NCBI GenBank assembly: GCA_031256635.1
Contig: JAIRQF010000108.1
Location: 1-34,454 of the forward strand
Source: Treponema sp.
GTDB lineage: Bacteria; Spirochaetota; Spirochaetia; Treponematales; Breznakiellaceae
DNA length: 34,454 nucleotides
Direction: 5' to 3'
Within the stretch, counting starts at the first letter, position 1; the number at the start of each line of letters is the position of its first letter. Shown here one piece after another: positions 15,054 through 24,283 of this stretch. The position numbers and the translations under genes are program-made. The notes beneath the pieces are model-generated. The model was given only the letters and a program-made list of their open reading frames with translations. It did not search any database and was not told the origin of the DNA.

Positions 15054-15987
15054 ATCTTCCTGATATTACTCTTTGATTATCAGACAGATCCTTGTATAAG
15101 TCAATATCTTTAAAACCTATATTAATAAGAAGCGCTTTTATTTCATCCATTTGCCCGGGATCGGCTTCCAGTAACAGTGTTCCGCCGTCCTGTAAAAAAA
15201 TGGGAGCTTTATTTATAATGCGCTCTATTATTTCAAGCCCTGATTTTCCTCCGTCCAGAGCAATACGCGGCTCGTTTCGCACTTCCTCAGAAAGCGTTCC
15301 TATTACATCAGACGGAATGTAAGGAGGGTTTGAGACAATCAGTGAAAACAAGGATTGCGAAGATGGGAGAGCGTCAAACAAATCACCATGATAAAAATTT
15401 ATTTGATTTTTACCAAGCAGGCGTTCTGCGTTTGATTCAGCTGTTTTGAGGGCTTCTTTTGAAATGTCAGAAGCGTGAACTTCAAGTTCAGGTATTTCGT
15501 GTTTTAACGAAATTGCTACAGCTCCGCTTCCTGTACACAAATCAAGAATTTTTATTTTATTAACCTCAGGGTAACACAAGGTATTTAATATTTGATCATT
15601 CTCTTTTTCTTCTGTGATACTCTGTGCAACTATACGGCTCTTCTTATCTGGTTTTTGCGGGTTGATTGTTTTTAAAGCCGCTTCAACAAGGGTTTCAGTA
15701 TCAGGGCGGGGAACAAGCACTGAGTTATTTACGGTAAACTCAAGGCCTCTGAATTCTTTTTTACCTGTAATATATGCGGCGCATTCGCCTGAAGCTCTTC
15801 TTTCTATCAGCGAGCAGAACTCTTCGCAATCCTCTTCGGAGAGCGTTTCTGTAGTTGCAGCTAACAGTCCGGTGCGGGTTTTTTTAAGGACATGTGCGAG
15901 TAACAGCGACGCGTCAAGCCCTGGTGTTTTGATACCGGCGTACTTTAAATCGGCGCCTCCCTGAGCGAGCGCTTCGCGGATAAACAT
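15043..15987 (-). CDS. prmC: Release factor glutamine methyltransferase
   Basis: PrmC methylates the Gln of the GGQ motif in release factors, using S-adenosylmethionine. The 314-residue protein has the N-terminal helical substrate domain (1-75), the K-K-E-F-x-G-L-x-F and L-V-P-R-P-D-T-E motif near 92-99, the SAM-binding L-D-L-C-T-G-S-G-A-V-A-I at 148-159, and the catalytic N-P-P-Y at 220-223. Between the P-R-P-D-T-E motif and the SAM motif there is an insertion of about 30 polar residues (roughly 110-142), making it somewhat longer than the E. coli enzyme (about 277). It starts five bases after the prfA stop; TAAAGG there can act as ribosome binding site. Its substrate RF1 is encoded directly upstream, the classic arrangement. 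Confidence 0.93.
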   Translation of the reverse strand: MFIREALAQGGADLKYAGIKTPGLDASLLLAHVLKKTRTGLLAATTETLSEEDCEEFCSLIERRASGECAAYITGKKEFRGLEFTVNNSVLVPRPDTETLVEAALKTINPQKPDKKSRIVAQSITEEKENDQILNTLCYPEVNKIKILDLCTGSGAVAISLKHEIPELEVHASDISKEALKTAESNAERLLGKNQINFYHGDLFDALPSSQSLFSLIVSNPPYIPSDVIGTLSEEVRNEPRIALDGGKSGLEIIERIINKAPIFLQDGGTLLLEADPGQMDEIKALLINIGFKDIDLYKDLSDNQRVISGRYEE

Positions 15988-15992
15988 GGCCT

Positions 15993-17087
15993 TTACGACT
16001 CGTCATCTTGTGAATAGCCGGCTGCGCCGTTTTGAAGCATTTCTTCTTTGGCCGAAAGCTTTAAAGAGTCGAATAATTCTTCTGTATCTCCCTGCATGAT
16101 TAGATCAAGTTTATATAATGTCAGATTGATGCGGTGGTCCGTAAGGCGGTTCTGAGGAAAATTATACGTTCTTATCCTCTGGGAGCGGTCGCCTGATCCC
16201 ACCTGACTCTTTCTTGCCTGGGCTCTCTCCGCTGCGGCCTTTGCTTCTTCCGCCTCGTAAATACGAGCCCTTAGTATGCGCATGGCTTTCGCCTTGTTTT
16301 TAATCTGGCTTTTTTCATCCTGACAGTGAACTGTAATTCCTGTGGGCAGATGCGTTATGCGCACAGCGGAGTCGGTTGTGTTAACGCACTGTCCTCCAGG
16401 GCCTCCTGCGCGCATTACATCAATTCGTAAATCATCCTGTTTTATGTCAATTTCTGTCTCATCCGCTTCGGGCAGTACGGCAACTGTTACAGCAGAAGTA
16501 TGAATTCTACCTGAAGCCTCTGTCGCCGGAACTCTCTGCACCCTGTGTACTCCGGATTCATAACGAAGATTCTCGTACACATTGTTTCCGCTGATTGAAA
16601 AAACTATTTCTTTTATGCCGCCAAGCTCTGTATCATTGTAGTTCATTATCTCGAATTTCCAGTTTTTACTCTCGGCAAAACGCGAGTACATTCTGTAAAG
16701 ATCCGACGCAAAAAGGGCCGCTTCCTCTCCTCCTGTCCCTGCCCTTATTTCCATGATAATGTTTTTTTCATCCAGCGGATCTTTTGGAATAAGAAGTATT
16801 TTCAGTTTCTCTCTTTCAACCGCAAGTCTGCTTTCCAGTTCTTTTAGCTCTTCGCGTGCAAGCTCTCTCATCTCCTGATCTTTTTCTTCCTGAACAAGAT
16901 TTTTGCTGTCATCGGCCTGTTTTTCCAGTTCTTCTATTCTGTTATGCAGCTGTGCGATTTCATCTAAGCGGGAATATTCTTTCATTACGGCGCGGTAGCG
17001 GTTTTGATCCTTTACAAGAGACGGATCTTCAATCAGCTGCGATAATTCATCATATCTTTTAAGCAGGGAAATCAGCCTTTCATTCAT
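15993..17087 (-). CDS. prfA: Peptide chain release factor 1
   Basis: RF1 ends translation at UAA and UAG. The 364-residue protein has an N-terminal coiled-coil-rich domain 1 (to about 100), the R-A-G-T-G-G-E-E-A conserved stretch near 115-123, the codon-reading P-A-T tripeptide at 187-189 (RF2 would have SPF), and the catalytic G-G-Q at 231-233. The residue after GGQ is Cys 234, where most RF1 proteins have His. Length is normal for RF1. No Shine-Dalgarno precedes ATG 17087; a promoter-like pair sits directly upstream, so prfA can be transcribed as a leaderless message in addition to any read-through from the carboxypeptidase gene. It heads prfA-prmC-capA. Confidence 0.95.
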   Translation of the reverse strand: MNERLISLLKRYDELSQLIEDPSLVKDQNRYRAVMKEYSRLDEIAQLHNRIEELEKQADDSKNLVQEEKDQEMRELAREELKELESRLAVEREKLKILLIPKDPLDEKNIIMEIRAGTGGEEAALFASDLYRMYSRFAESKNWKFEIMNYNDTELGGIKEIVFSISGNNVYENLRYESGVHRVQRVPATEASGRIHTSAVTVAVLPEADETEIDIKQDDLRIDVMRAGGPGGQCVNTTDSAVRITHLPTGITVHCQDEKSQIKNKAKAMRILRARIYEAEEAKAAAERAQARKSQVGSGDRSQRIRTYNFPQNRLTDHRINLTLYKLDLIMQGDTEELFDSLKLSAKEEMLQNGAAGYSQDDES

Positions 17088-17092
17088 GATTT

Positions 17093-17121
17093 ACATTAAC
17101 AAAAATTACCATAGAAAGCAA
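17093..17121 (-). promoter_or_regulatory. prfA promoter (TTGCTT-17-TAATGT), leaderless
   Basis: TTGCTT (17121-17116) and TAATGT (17098-17093) are 17 nt apart on the minus strand, and the -10 box ends only five bases before the prfA ATG. The hexamers are imperfect, but the geometry equals that at murG and iorB. Confidence 0.45.
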
Positions 17122-17153
17122 GTTAGCGGCTGTTTTTACTGGATTGAATTCAA

Positions 17154-18032
17154 TCAGTAATCACGGTTAACCTCATGGATAAACACCAGAGCGTACTGTT
17201 GTATGCCGTTAAAATATTTTTTTATAAATTGAGCGAGTTTTTTTCCGACATAGCGGTAATGCCAGCTTTCCCATCTGTAGCCTGTTACGCTCTCATAACC
17301 GTCCGGGTATGATAATGACCAGCCGTAAAGGTGAGCGTTTGCCTCAAGCCAGATGCCTTCCTGAGTTCTGGCAAACTCATTATCAAGCATATTAAAGTCT
17401 ACGGTAAGCCCAAGCTGGTGCTGGCTGTGACCGGGACGGGCGGAAACCCTGTCCGCTTCAAGCTGGCCTTCCTGCGTCACCCAGTATGTGTAAATTCTGC
17501 CTTGATATTCAAATGATCTGTATGCTGAAATGATTGTCAGCGCATACCCTTCGCGCGCGGCGGCGTTAATAATTTCCAGTGCCGCCTCATAAGCTGCTTT
17601 ACTGAGCATGTTGTTCGATCCCGCGGCAGGTCTTCCTGTCGACAAATCGATAAGATCATGCGGCGTGAAATTCGGGCTGAGTGAATTGTTTTTATCTACA
17701 AGAATCCAATAACCGGGATCATCATCAAGAATTGCCGATAGTTCATTGATAAAATCACCGTTTTCTTCAACATCGTTGCGTATGCGCTCCTTTATTTCTA
17801 ATGGCAGGTTTGACCGGGACAATATATTTAATATTTGATCATTCAGCGATTTTTTCCTTATTTCCTGAAAAGGTGATATGGAAGCAGTCACAAAAATATC
17901 ATTAAATGATTCAGATAAAATTTCACCGCTGTTCTGTGTGTTAATTCCTGTTATTATAAAAAATAATAAAAGGTAAGTTATGCAAATTACAGGTATAAGA
18001 AAAGTAAAGAGCCTTCGTAATTCCGTCCTCAT
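17154..18032 (-). CDS. VanY-type D-alanyl-D-alanine carboxypeptidase (M15B), membrane-anchored
   Basis: The 292-residue protein has one N-terminal membrane segment (about residues 9-29), so it is anchored with its enzyme domain in the periplasm. The M15B zinc peptidase domain (about 140-275) shows S-A-Y-R-S near 169-173, the zinc motif S-x-H-x-x-G-x-x-x-D with S203, H205 and D212, and E-S-W-H-Y-R-Y with E255 and H258. These are all the expected catalytic and zinc residues. It should trim the terminal D-Ala from peptidoglycan stem peptides. The middle part (about 35-125) is not recognised. There is no good ribosome binding site directly before ATG 18032. The gene lies 66 nt upstream of prfA and is divergent from the 18135 gene. 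Confidence 0.88.
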   Translation of the reverse strand: MRTELRRLFTFLIPVICITYLLLFFIITGINTQNSGEILSESFNDIFVTASISPFQEIRKKSLNDQILNILSRSNLPLEIKERIRNDVEENGDFINELSAILDDDPGYWILVDKNNSLSPNFTPHDLIDLSTGRPAAGSNNMLSKAAYEAALEIINAAAREGYALTIISAYRSFEYQGRIYTYWVTQEGQLEADRVSARPGHSQHQLGLTVDFNMLDNEFARTQEGIWLEANAHLYGWSLSYPDGYESVTGYRWESWHYRYVGKKLAQFIKKYFNGIQQYALVFIHEVNRDY

Positions 18033-18096
18033 TATTTCTTTAGAGCCTCTTTTAATACCTTATACGCATTTATCTGTTATATCAAGTTTTTTTCTA

Positions 18097-18126
18097 TTGT
18101 AATAAAATACTTTTTATTGTTATAAT
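18097..18126 (+). promoter_or_regulatory. Promoter of the 18135-20278 pair (TTGTAA-18-TATAAT)
   Basis: TTGTAA at 18097-18102 and TATAAT at 18121-18126 are 18 nt apart. The ATG at 18135 comes eight bases after the -10 box. GCGGG directly before the ATG is too close to serve as a normal ribosome binding site. Confidence 0.55.
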
Positions 18127-18134
18127 AAAGCGGG

Positions 18135-18521
18135 ATGGGGAATTTAACAAAATTAATTCAATTTATCAAGGATTGGTTTTCTGAACAGAACGCCGGACAA
18201 AAAAAAAGGCTTGCCATAACCGGGACTATCGTGTTCGCGGCTGTTCTTACAATCTCTGTTTTAATTTCCATGGGAAGCGGCAAAGAGAGCATCCCCGAAT
18301 CTGAAAGCGTGACAGTATATCCCTCGATCCCCGCGCAGGAGCTGTTTCTGCCTGATGAGCCGGATTTTATTCCCGCAGTTCTTCTTGAACGGGAACAAAG
18401 AACTGTCTGGAACGAACAGGACGCCACCGTATACTGGCAGGATCCCCTGCGTTTCGGCGAAGAAATGTGGCGTGAAAGAATTGAAGCCGCAGTTGATGAA
18501 TTATTGGAGCGTGTTCCATGA
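18135..18521 (+). CDS. Small single-pass membrane protein, unrecognised
   Basis: The 128-residue protein has a short basic N-terminus (K-K-R-L near 23-26), one membrane segment at about 28-46 and a polar, proline-containing C-terminal part with many acidic residues and several Trp. That arrangement suggests an N-in, C-out (periplasmic) protein. I do not recognise a family. Its end overlaps the start of the coiled-coil/TPR gene by four bases (ATGA), so the two are translationally coupled and the products probably work together at the envelope. Confidence 0.75.
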   Translation: MGNLTKLIQFIKDWFSEQNAGQKKRLAITGTIVFAAVLTISVLISMGSGKESIPESESVTVYPSIPAQELFLPDEPDFIPAVLLEREQRTVWNEQDATVYWQDPLRFGEEMWRERIEAAVDELLERVP

Positions 18522-20278
18522 AAAATAATTACACGATCATTTTTTTAATTCTCGTTTTTATGTTGTTTTCCAATGCCGGAATAAACGCATCTGATGACGA
18601 TCAGATTGCAGCTGAAAATGAGGAATTAAATATTAATGATAAACCTCTTGAAGTCGGAATTAACAAATTAAGAAATGATAACTCAGGAGATTATAATGAT
18701 GAACTTGCCATGAAAATACAACAGCTGGAAAAAAGAATTGAAGAGCTGGTAAAAATAAATGATGAGCTTGGATACAGAACCGCGGAACTGCGGATTGAAA
18801 ATTACGCGTGGATAACTGAAATGGTGCAGTTAATTAACGCTAACGATCAGTTAAGGGACAGGGTTGATGAACTTGAAAAATTATCTTCCGATATTACTGA
18901 TTTAATTATTTCAAGTGAAGAGTTAAGGAACACCTCTTATGAATTGTTAAATGTCAATATTGAATTGACACATAACAACGGGCTTTTAAGAGACAGAATA
19001 ATCGAACTGGAAGCCGGGAATAATGAATTAAGATCAACTGTCGAAGAGTTGAGAACAGAGAATGAACGGTTAAGGGCAGAAAATGAAGAATTAAAAATCA
19101 GGCTTGATGAATTAAGGCGCCTTGCTGACAGTCTTTCGCAGACTCCGCCGGTTTTGGAAGCTGCGCCTGTTCAGATAACAGATAAGCAGGAACAACAGCA
19201 GCCGCCATTGGCTGAAGAAACACCTCCCGCTCTTCCTTCGCGTCCTGATTATCCTTCTGGGCCTCCGGCAAGAGTTGACTCTATTTTGCAGGCAGGAATG
19301 ATTCCGCAGGAAAGTGAAATTATTTTTTCAAGGATAGTCCGCGCGACTGTCGGACAAATTCTTGAAATTCCGTTCCGCGGAAACGGCTGGGTGTATTTGG
19401 GAGAGCTTGCCTCGCGCAGGGGAATAGATTACAGTTCAAGGCGCAATGACACCGACGGACAGAGTTTTATTTTTGCATTGGAAGAGGCGGGAACCTATGT
19501 GCTTAAATTTTACCGTCAGGATTTTATCAGGAATTTTATTTTTAACGATCATGTTCAGGTAATTGTCGGCGAAGTTCCCGCGGCTGTTACAGGGTGGTTC
19601 AATCCGTCTTACGATCGCGGAAGGGTAGTAGCGCAGCCTCGCTGGCCATCGGCAATTGAAGAAGCGCAGTTAATAAGCGGTACGCGCCCTTCATCGGAAC
19701 CTGTTGTCTCCGGCGCTTTTTTTATACCGGGGGCAGGTAACAATGGACAGGGTGCTTCTTCCGCGCCCATATCACAAAGTTCAGCTGTCGCGGCGCAGAG
19801 TGCTCCACCTCAAAGTTCAGCCGCTCCAACACAAACAACTCCTTCGCAGACTACAGCTTCTTCATCAACACAGGGAGCTTTTTCAGCCGATCCGTTTCCA
19901 GGCGGCACGCAGGTTTATAGTCCGCAGGCCGCAGATTCTCAATTAAATGATTTTCCTGTTACAAATGAGACTGTTCCGCCGCCGCCGTTAATTCCTGCGG
20001 ATGTATTATTGCAAAGCGCGCGTGAATCATTTGACAGGGGAAATATCGCTTCTGCATTAACAACACTCGCGCAGTATATGGATAGTTATCCGGCAGGAAG
20101 CGATGAAGCTCTCTGGCTGCTTGGGCAGTCGTTTGAGGCAAACAGTCCAAACAGGGATATACTGCGCTCCCTTGATAATTACCGCCGCCTTACCAATGAA
20201 TATCCGCAAAGCGACAGGTTTGAGGACGCGCGGCGCAGGATTTCATATCTTGAAAGATTTTATATTACAATTCAATAG
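18518..20278 (+). CDS. Exported coiled-coil protein with C-terminal TPR (YbgF-like) domain
   Basis: The 586-residue protein begins with a signal peptide (hydrophobic residues about 6-22, then A-G-I-N-A-S). Residues about 55-205 form a long coiled coil with repeated E-L-R-x-E-N heptads. A Pro/Gln-rich linker follows, then a compact domain rich in predicted strands (about 255-360, with G-W-V-Y-L-G-E-L), a second low-complexity Ser/Gln/Ala linker (about 400-470), and a C-terminal TPR region (about 490-583) whose repeats (S-F-D-R-G-N, L-x-x-Y-x-x-x-Y-P, A-L-W-L-L-G-Q-S) resemble the YbgF/CpoB or outer-membrane-lipoprotein TPR type. The coiled coil could bridge the periplasm or oligomerise. The function is unknown. 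It is the second gene of a two-gene unit and ends 37 nt from the convergent ABC-F gene. Confidence 0.8.
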   Translation: MKNNYTIIFLILVFMLFSNAGINASDDDQIAAENEELNINDKPLEVGINKLRNDNSGDYNDELAMKIQQLEKRIEELVKINDELGYRTAELRIENYAWITEMVQLINANDQLRDRVDELEKLSSDITDLIISSEELRNTSYELLNVNIELTHNNGLLRDRIIELEAGNNELRSTVEELRTENERLRAENEELKIRLDELRRLADSLSQTPPVLEAAPVQITDKQEQQQPPLAEETPPALPSRPDYPSGPPARVDSILQAGMIPQESEIIFSRIVRATVGQILEIPFRGNGWVYLGELASRRGIDYSSRRNDTDGQSFIFALEEAGTYVLKFYRQDFIRNFIFNDHVQVIVGEVPAAVTGWFNPSYDRGRVVAQPRWPSAIEEAQLISGTRPSSEPVVSGAFFIPGAGNNGQGASSAPISQSSAVAAQSAPPQSSAAPTQTTPSQTTASSSTQGAFSADPFPGGTQVYSPQAADSQLNDFPVTNETVPPPPLIPADVLLQSARESFDRGNIASALTTLAQYMDSYPAGSDEALWLLGQSFEANSPNRDILRSLDNYRRLTNEYPQSDRFEDARRRISYLERFYITIQ

Positions 20279-20315
20279 AGAATCTTTATTGAACAACTAC
20301 CTTATAAAAATCGCA

Positions 20316-21965
20316 TTAAATCCGCAGTTTTTGTCCTTCTTTATATGCCACGGCGCGTAACTGCTTAACATTTTTGTCCATAAGATAATCATCAAACTGC
20401 ATCATGCGATCGATAAGACCGCCCGGATTTTCACCTTGCGGGAGAATTTCGATGATGCGGTTTGCGATTGAATTGATAAACTCGTGATCGTGCGAATTAA
20501 AAAGAATTACGCCGGGGAACGCGACAAGCCCGTCATTAAGAGCAGTGATCGCTTCAAGGTCAAGATGGTTTGTCGGCTCATCAAGAATCAGGATATTTGC
20601 TCCCGATAGCATCATTTTTGAGAGCATGCAGCGGACTTTTTCACCGCCTGATAATACGCGTACAGGTTTCAGCGCTTCTTCGCCTGAGAAGAGCATGCGG
20701 CCAAGGAAGCTGCGCACATAGGTTTCATCCTGATCTGTTGAAAATTGGCGCAGCCAGTCTGTTATCGACAAATCGGAGTTGAAAAAAACGGAGTTCTCTT
20801 TTGGAAAATAAGAAAGGGAAGTTGTCTGCCCCCATATGTACCCGCCGCTTTCTGCTTTTTTTTCGCCTGAGATAATATCAAAGAAAGCGGATTTTGAAGA
20901 GTGTTCAAGACCGACAAAGGCGATCTTGTCTCCCTTGTTTACAGTTAGCGAAAAACTTTTTAACAGGGACTTGCCTTCGAAAGAAAAATCAAGATTTTCC
21001 GCGTGAAGAACATTATTACCTATTTCGCGATCGCTCTTAAAGCCGACCCAGGGAAACTTGCGGCTTGTTACGGGAACATTATCAAGGTCGAGTTTTTCAA
21101 GCACTTTCTTGCGGCTTGTAGCCTGCCGGCTTTTGCTTGCGTTAGACGCAAACCTCTGAATAAACTCTTTAAGCTCCCGCGCCTTGTCTTCCCTTTTTTT
21201 CAGCTGGTCGCGCGCCTGCCTCTGGAGAATCTGGCTCATCTGATACCAGAAATCATAATTGCCGGAAAAAGGCGATATTCTTCCGTAGTCAATATCGCAG
21301 ATATTTGTGCAGACCGAATTTAAAAAGTGACGGTCATGCGAGACGACAATTAGGGTATTAGGAAAATCGATCAGAAAATCTTCAAGCCAGGAAATTGATT
21401 CAAGATCAAGGCCGTTTGTCGGTTCGTCCAAAAGCAAAATGTCAGGGCTGCCGAAAAGAGCCTGCGCAAGAAGTACGCGCAATTTTTTTGACTCGTCAAG
21501 TTCCGCCATTAATTTATCGTGATCTTCCTCATCAAGACCGAGCCCGGAGAGAAGCTGCCCTGCCTGCGCTTCAGCTTCCCATCCGCCAAGCTCCGCGAAA
21601 TCCGCTTCAAGCTCCGCCGCGCGAAGGCCGTCTTCTTCGGTGAAATCATCCTTTGCGTAGATCGCCTCGCGTTCTTTTTGCACCGAATAAAGCTTCTGAT
21701 AACCCATTACAACTGTTTCTGCAGCTTTATACTTTTCATAAGCGAAGTGATCCTGTTTTAAAACCGCGATTCGCATATTTTTCGCGACAGAGATATCTCC
21801 CTTGTCGTGTTCAATTTCACCTGAAAGTATTTTTAAAAAAGTCGATTTTCCGGCTCCGTTCGCTCCTATTATCCCGTAACAGTTTCCGGGGGTAAACTTC
21901 AGGTTAACATCTTTAAAGAGCGTTCTTTCTCCGAAAATTAAACTTACATCAATAACAGTAATCAT
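20316..21965 (-). CDS. ABC-F family ATPase, YbiT-like
   Basis: The 549-residue protein has two ABC domains and no membrane segment, which defines the ABC-F class acting on ribosomes. Domain 1 has Walker A G-A-N-G-A-G-K-S-T at 34-42 and Walker B with L-L-L-D-E-P-T-N. Its signature motif is degenerate (L-D-E-S-K-K-L-R-V instead of LSGG), as I remember for the YbiT branch. Domain 2 has an intact L-S-G-G-E-K-V-R and L-I-L-D-E-P-T-N-H-L-D-L; its Walker A is altered (G-L-E-H-S-S-K-S-A). The charged linker with R-Q-A-T-S-R-K-K lies between the domains (about 240-300). It may help stalled or idle ribosomes; a resistance role is less likely because the linker is short. The helicase gene is 41 nt upstream on the same strand. 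Confidence 0.88.
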   Translation of the reverse strand: MITVIDVSLIFGERTLFKDVNLKFTPGNCYGIIGANGAGKSTFLKILSGEIEHDKGDISVAKNMRIAVLKQDHFAYEKYKAAETVVMGYQKLYSVQKEREAIYAKDDFTEEDGLRAAELEADFAELGGWEAEAQAGQLLSGLGLDEEDHDKLMAELDESKKLRVLLAQALFGSPDILLLDEPTNGLDLESISWLEDFLIDFPNTLIVVSHDRHFLNSVCTNICDIDYGRISPFSGNYDFWYQMSQILQRQARDQLKKREDKARELKEFIQRFASNASKSRQATSRKKVLEKLDLDNVPVTSRKFPWVGFKSDREIGNNVLHAENLDFSFEGKSLLKSFSLTVNKGDKIAFVGLEHSSKSAFFDIISGEKKAESGGYIWGQTTSLSYFPKENSVFFNSDLSITDWLRQFSTDQDETYVRSFLGRMLFSGEEALKPVRVLSGGEKVRCMLSKMMLSGANILILDEPTNHLDLEAITALNDGLVAFPGVILFNSHDHEFINSIANRIIEILPQGENPGGLIDRMMQFDDYLMDKNVKQLRAVAYKEGQKLRI

Positions 21966-22006
21966 TTTTTTCTGATAACCTCATCCTAATATTTCGAACA
22001 GGAAAT

Positions 22007-23602
22007 TTATTTCCTAAATATACTTAATATTTTTGATATTAAACCTTTTTTAACGGGAGCCTGTTCTTCCCGTTCCGCGTTTATCATGCCAGGCTTGTTA
22101 TGTGAAGATTGTTTTTCTTCTGTCACCTGCTTCCCGTTTTTAATCTGAGTACCGGCGTATTTCTTTTTATAAAACGCCATTCTCTCTTCAATGGAAAGCA
22201 GCGACAAATCCTGCTCTTTTTCCGTTTTATTTAAAAAGCTGCTTTGCTTTTGTTTACCTGCCTGCTGACCTGAGGCTTGAATCTGCTGTAAAAATTCTTT
22301 CTTTTTCTGTGCGCCTGCGTGTCCCTGCGAAAACCTCTTCTTGATTTTTCCTCCCTGTGAACCGTCTGGCCGAAATTCGCGGGAACTGTTTTTCTCCTGA
22401 TTTCTCCCTGTAAAAAATTCTGTTTTGATATAATGCCCGGCGCTTTTATCTTCCGCGTAGTAATCCTGCGCCGCTATTTCTGAGGCGATTTTTTTTCCGA
22501 TGTAGCGTTCAATTGCGGGTAGCTCATAAACGTCCTGTTCGCTCGCAAGAGATACCGCTTTTCCTGTCTTTCCGGCGCGCGCTGTTCTGCCGATACGGTG
22601 AACATAATTTTCAGCTTCCGAGGGAACGTCGTAATTAATAACCATCGAAAGATTATCGATATCAAGACCGCGGGCCGCTACATCGGTTGCGGCAAGCAGT
22701 TTAATTTTTCCGTTCTTTACGCTGTCAATTATTTTGAGCCGTTTCACCTGCGGTAAATCGCCGATGATAAACTCGCAGGAGTAACCGTTCATTTTAAGGC
22801 GTTTTGCGGTAATCTCTGTTTGTTTTTTTGTGTTGCAGAAAATAATCGCGCTTTGCGGCTGCTCGTTTTTTAAAATTCCGAGCAACAGCTGCATTTTTTT
22901 ATCTGACGGGACATGATAAAGAGTCTGCGTTATTTCTTCGACAGTTACTGTTTCAGGCTTTATCTCAATTTCAACCGGCGGCTTTCCTTCTTTGGAACCT
23001 TTTGTGTATTCCCACGCGAGGTTTTTTACCCATGCGTTCAATGTCGCGCTGAAAAGCATAGTCTGCCTTTTTTCGGCGGGAGGCACTGCTTTAATCAATT
23101 TGCGTAAATCAGGATAGAAACCCATGTCAAACATTCTGTCGGCTTCATCAAGAATTAAAAACGAGATGTCCATCAAGCTCATTTTGCCGGAACTGTTTAA
23201 ATCAAGCACGCGGCCGGGAGTCCCTACAAGAATCTGCGCGTTATCGCGGAGTAATTTCTCCTGCTGCGCGTAACCGACTCCGCCGTAAAAACTCCCCGTC
23301 TTAAAAGGCAGGAAAGCGCCGAGCGTTTTCGCCTCTTCTTCTATTTGAACGGCAAGCTCTCTTGTGGGAGCCATAATAAGCGCTTTTCTTTTAAACAGCG
23401 CGTCTTCTGCGAGCATCCTCTGAAAAATCACGATTAAAAACGCCGCAGTTTTTCCGGTTCCTGTCTGGGACTGAACATATAAATCACTGCCGCCAAACGC
23501 GCTGGACAGTACCTGCTGCTGAACAGGCATGCATGTTTCGTATCCGGCCGCTTTAATGCCTTTATGCAAATCAGGGTGCAGATTAAATTCTGTAAACTTC
23601 AT
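22007..23602 (-). CDS. DEAD-box RNA helicase with basic C-terminal tail
   Basis: The 531-residue protein is an ATP-dependent RNA helicase. The Q motif (Q28), motif I S-Q-T-G-T-G-K-T at 45-52, P-T-R-E-L at 79-83, D-E-A-D at 152-155, S-A-T at 185-187 and H-R-I-G-R-T-A-R near 335 are all present, so the core (1-375) is complete. The tail (about 390-531) is low-complexity, rich in Lys, Gln, Ser and Glu, and probably binds RNA; no DbpA-type RNA-binding domain is seen. The general type is RhlE/RhlB-like, with a likely role in rRNA assembly or mRNA decay at low temperature. No Shine-Dalgarno is seen; an inverted repeat lies just before the ATG. ABC-F follows on the same strand, making a possible translation-related unit. 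Confidence 0.92.
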   Translation of the reverse strand: MKFTEFNLHPDLHKGIKAAGYETCMPVQQQVLSSAFGGSDLYVQSQTGTGKTAAFLIVIFQRMLAEDALFKRKALIMAPTRELAVQIEEEAKTLGAFLPFKTGSFYGGVGYAQQEKLLRDNAQILVGTPGRVLDLNSSGKMSLMDISFLILDEADRMFDMGFYPDLRKLIKAVPPAEKRQTMLFSATLNAWVKNLAWEYTKGSKEGKPPVEIEIKPETVTVEEITQTLYHVPSDKKMQLLLGILKNEQPQSAIIFCNTKKQTEITAKRLKMNGYSCEFIIGDLPQVKRLKIIDSVKNGKIKLLAATDVAARGLDIDNLSMVINYDVPSEAENYVHRIGRTARAGKTGKAVSLASEQDVYELPAIERYIGKKIASEIAAQDYYAEDKSAGHYIKTEFFTGRNQEKNSSREFRPDGSQGGKIKKRFSQGHAGAQKKKEFLQQIQASGQQAGKQKQSSFLNKTEKEQDLSLLSIEERMAFYKKKYAGTQIKNGKQVTEEKQSSHNKPGMINAEREEQAPVKKGLISKILSIFRK

Positions 23603-23604
23603 AT

Positions 23605-23620
23605 AAACTACTGTTAGTTT
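23605..23620 (-). promoter_or_regulatory. Inverted repeat next to the helicase start codon
   Basis: AAACTA and TAGTTT are separated by four bases and end two bases before the helicase ATG. In RNA it forms a 6-bp hairpin at the ribosome landing site; it could also be an operator. No -10 box or Shine-Dalgarno is clear around it. Confidence 0.3.
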
Positions 23621-23659
23621 AATGTTTTTTCTGGGAATGGGGAATAGGGAGGCATTACA

Positions 23660-24283
23660 TTATTTTCTTTCTGCTTTTATGTCATTAAAGGTGTCTATAT
23701 AATAATTCGGGTATTTGCCGTGTGGAAAATTATAGATTGATTTTTTATTTGTACCGTATCGGGATTTTAGGACTTCTTTAAAGCTGTATAATGTTGAAGC
23801 GCCAAGAAAATCATTTGTAATGAAGTATTTTTGCCATAATTGTTCTGTCGCGTATAAAGCGAAACTGCCGCTAAAATGTTCAATTATTGAATAATAATAA
23901 GAACGTATTGCCTGTATTTTTTCTTTGTTTTCCGGAGAATACCATAAAACTTTATTATATATTAATTCCGGCAGTTTAATATGATGAGGTGTAATAACCA
24001 TGTGCATACACATAGGGCCTATTACAACTATTTTATCTTTTAGAAAACCCTGAATATCAGGTATTTGATGAAATGGAAAGGAGAACCATTTATCTATACT
24101 TAATAATTTCGCTAATTTATCGCCTAAATATTTTGATATCAGGTTATCTTCCAATATGCTGTATAACGCATCAGGAATGGGAATTTTATTTAGTTCTTTT
24201 ATTACATAATTTTCGATTACTTCAATAACATTATCTTCAAAGTTAATGTTATGATTACTGAAAAACATCAATTCTGTCCGCAT
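23660..24283 (-). CDS. Hypothetical protein, unrecognised
   Basis: The 207-residue protein has no signal peptide, membrane segment or motif I know. It is rich in Ile, Lys, Phe, Asn and Tyr, and its codons are far more AT-rich than those of the helicase gene next to it, similar to the integrase gene. The C-terminal part has many aromatic residues and a helical appearance. The start ATG 24283 has no Shine-Dalgarno; TATATT ends six bases before it, which again fits a leaderless message, though no -35 box is seen. With the integrase it forms an AT-rich islet between the helicase and tRNA-Pro, probably acquired. It could be cargo of a former integrative element. Confidence 0.65.
   Translation of the reverse strand: MRTELMFFSNHNINFEDNVIEVIENYVIKELNKIPIPDALYSILEDNLISKYLGDKLAKLLSIDKWFSFPFHQIPDIQGFLKDKIVVIGPMCMHMVITPHHIKLPELIYNKVLWYSPENKEKIQAIRSYYYSIIEHFSGSFALYATEQLWQKYFITNDFLGASTLYSFKEVLKSRYGTNKKSIYNFPHGKYPNYYIDTFNDIKAERK

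Noticed and set aside
17140-17165. Palindrome around GAATTC after the carboxypeptidase stop as terminator.
   Set aside because: A bulged stem of about eight bp with no T run on the transcribed strand; A residues follow instead.
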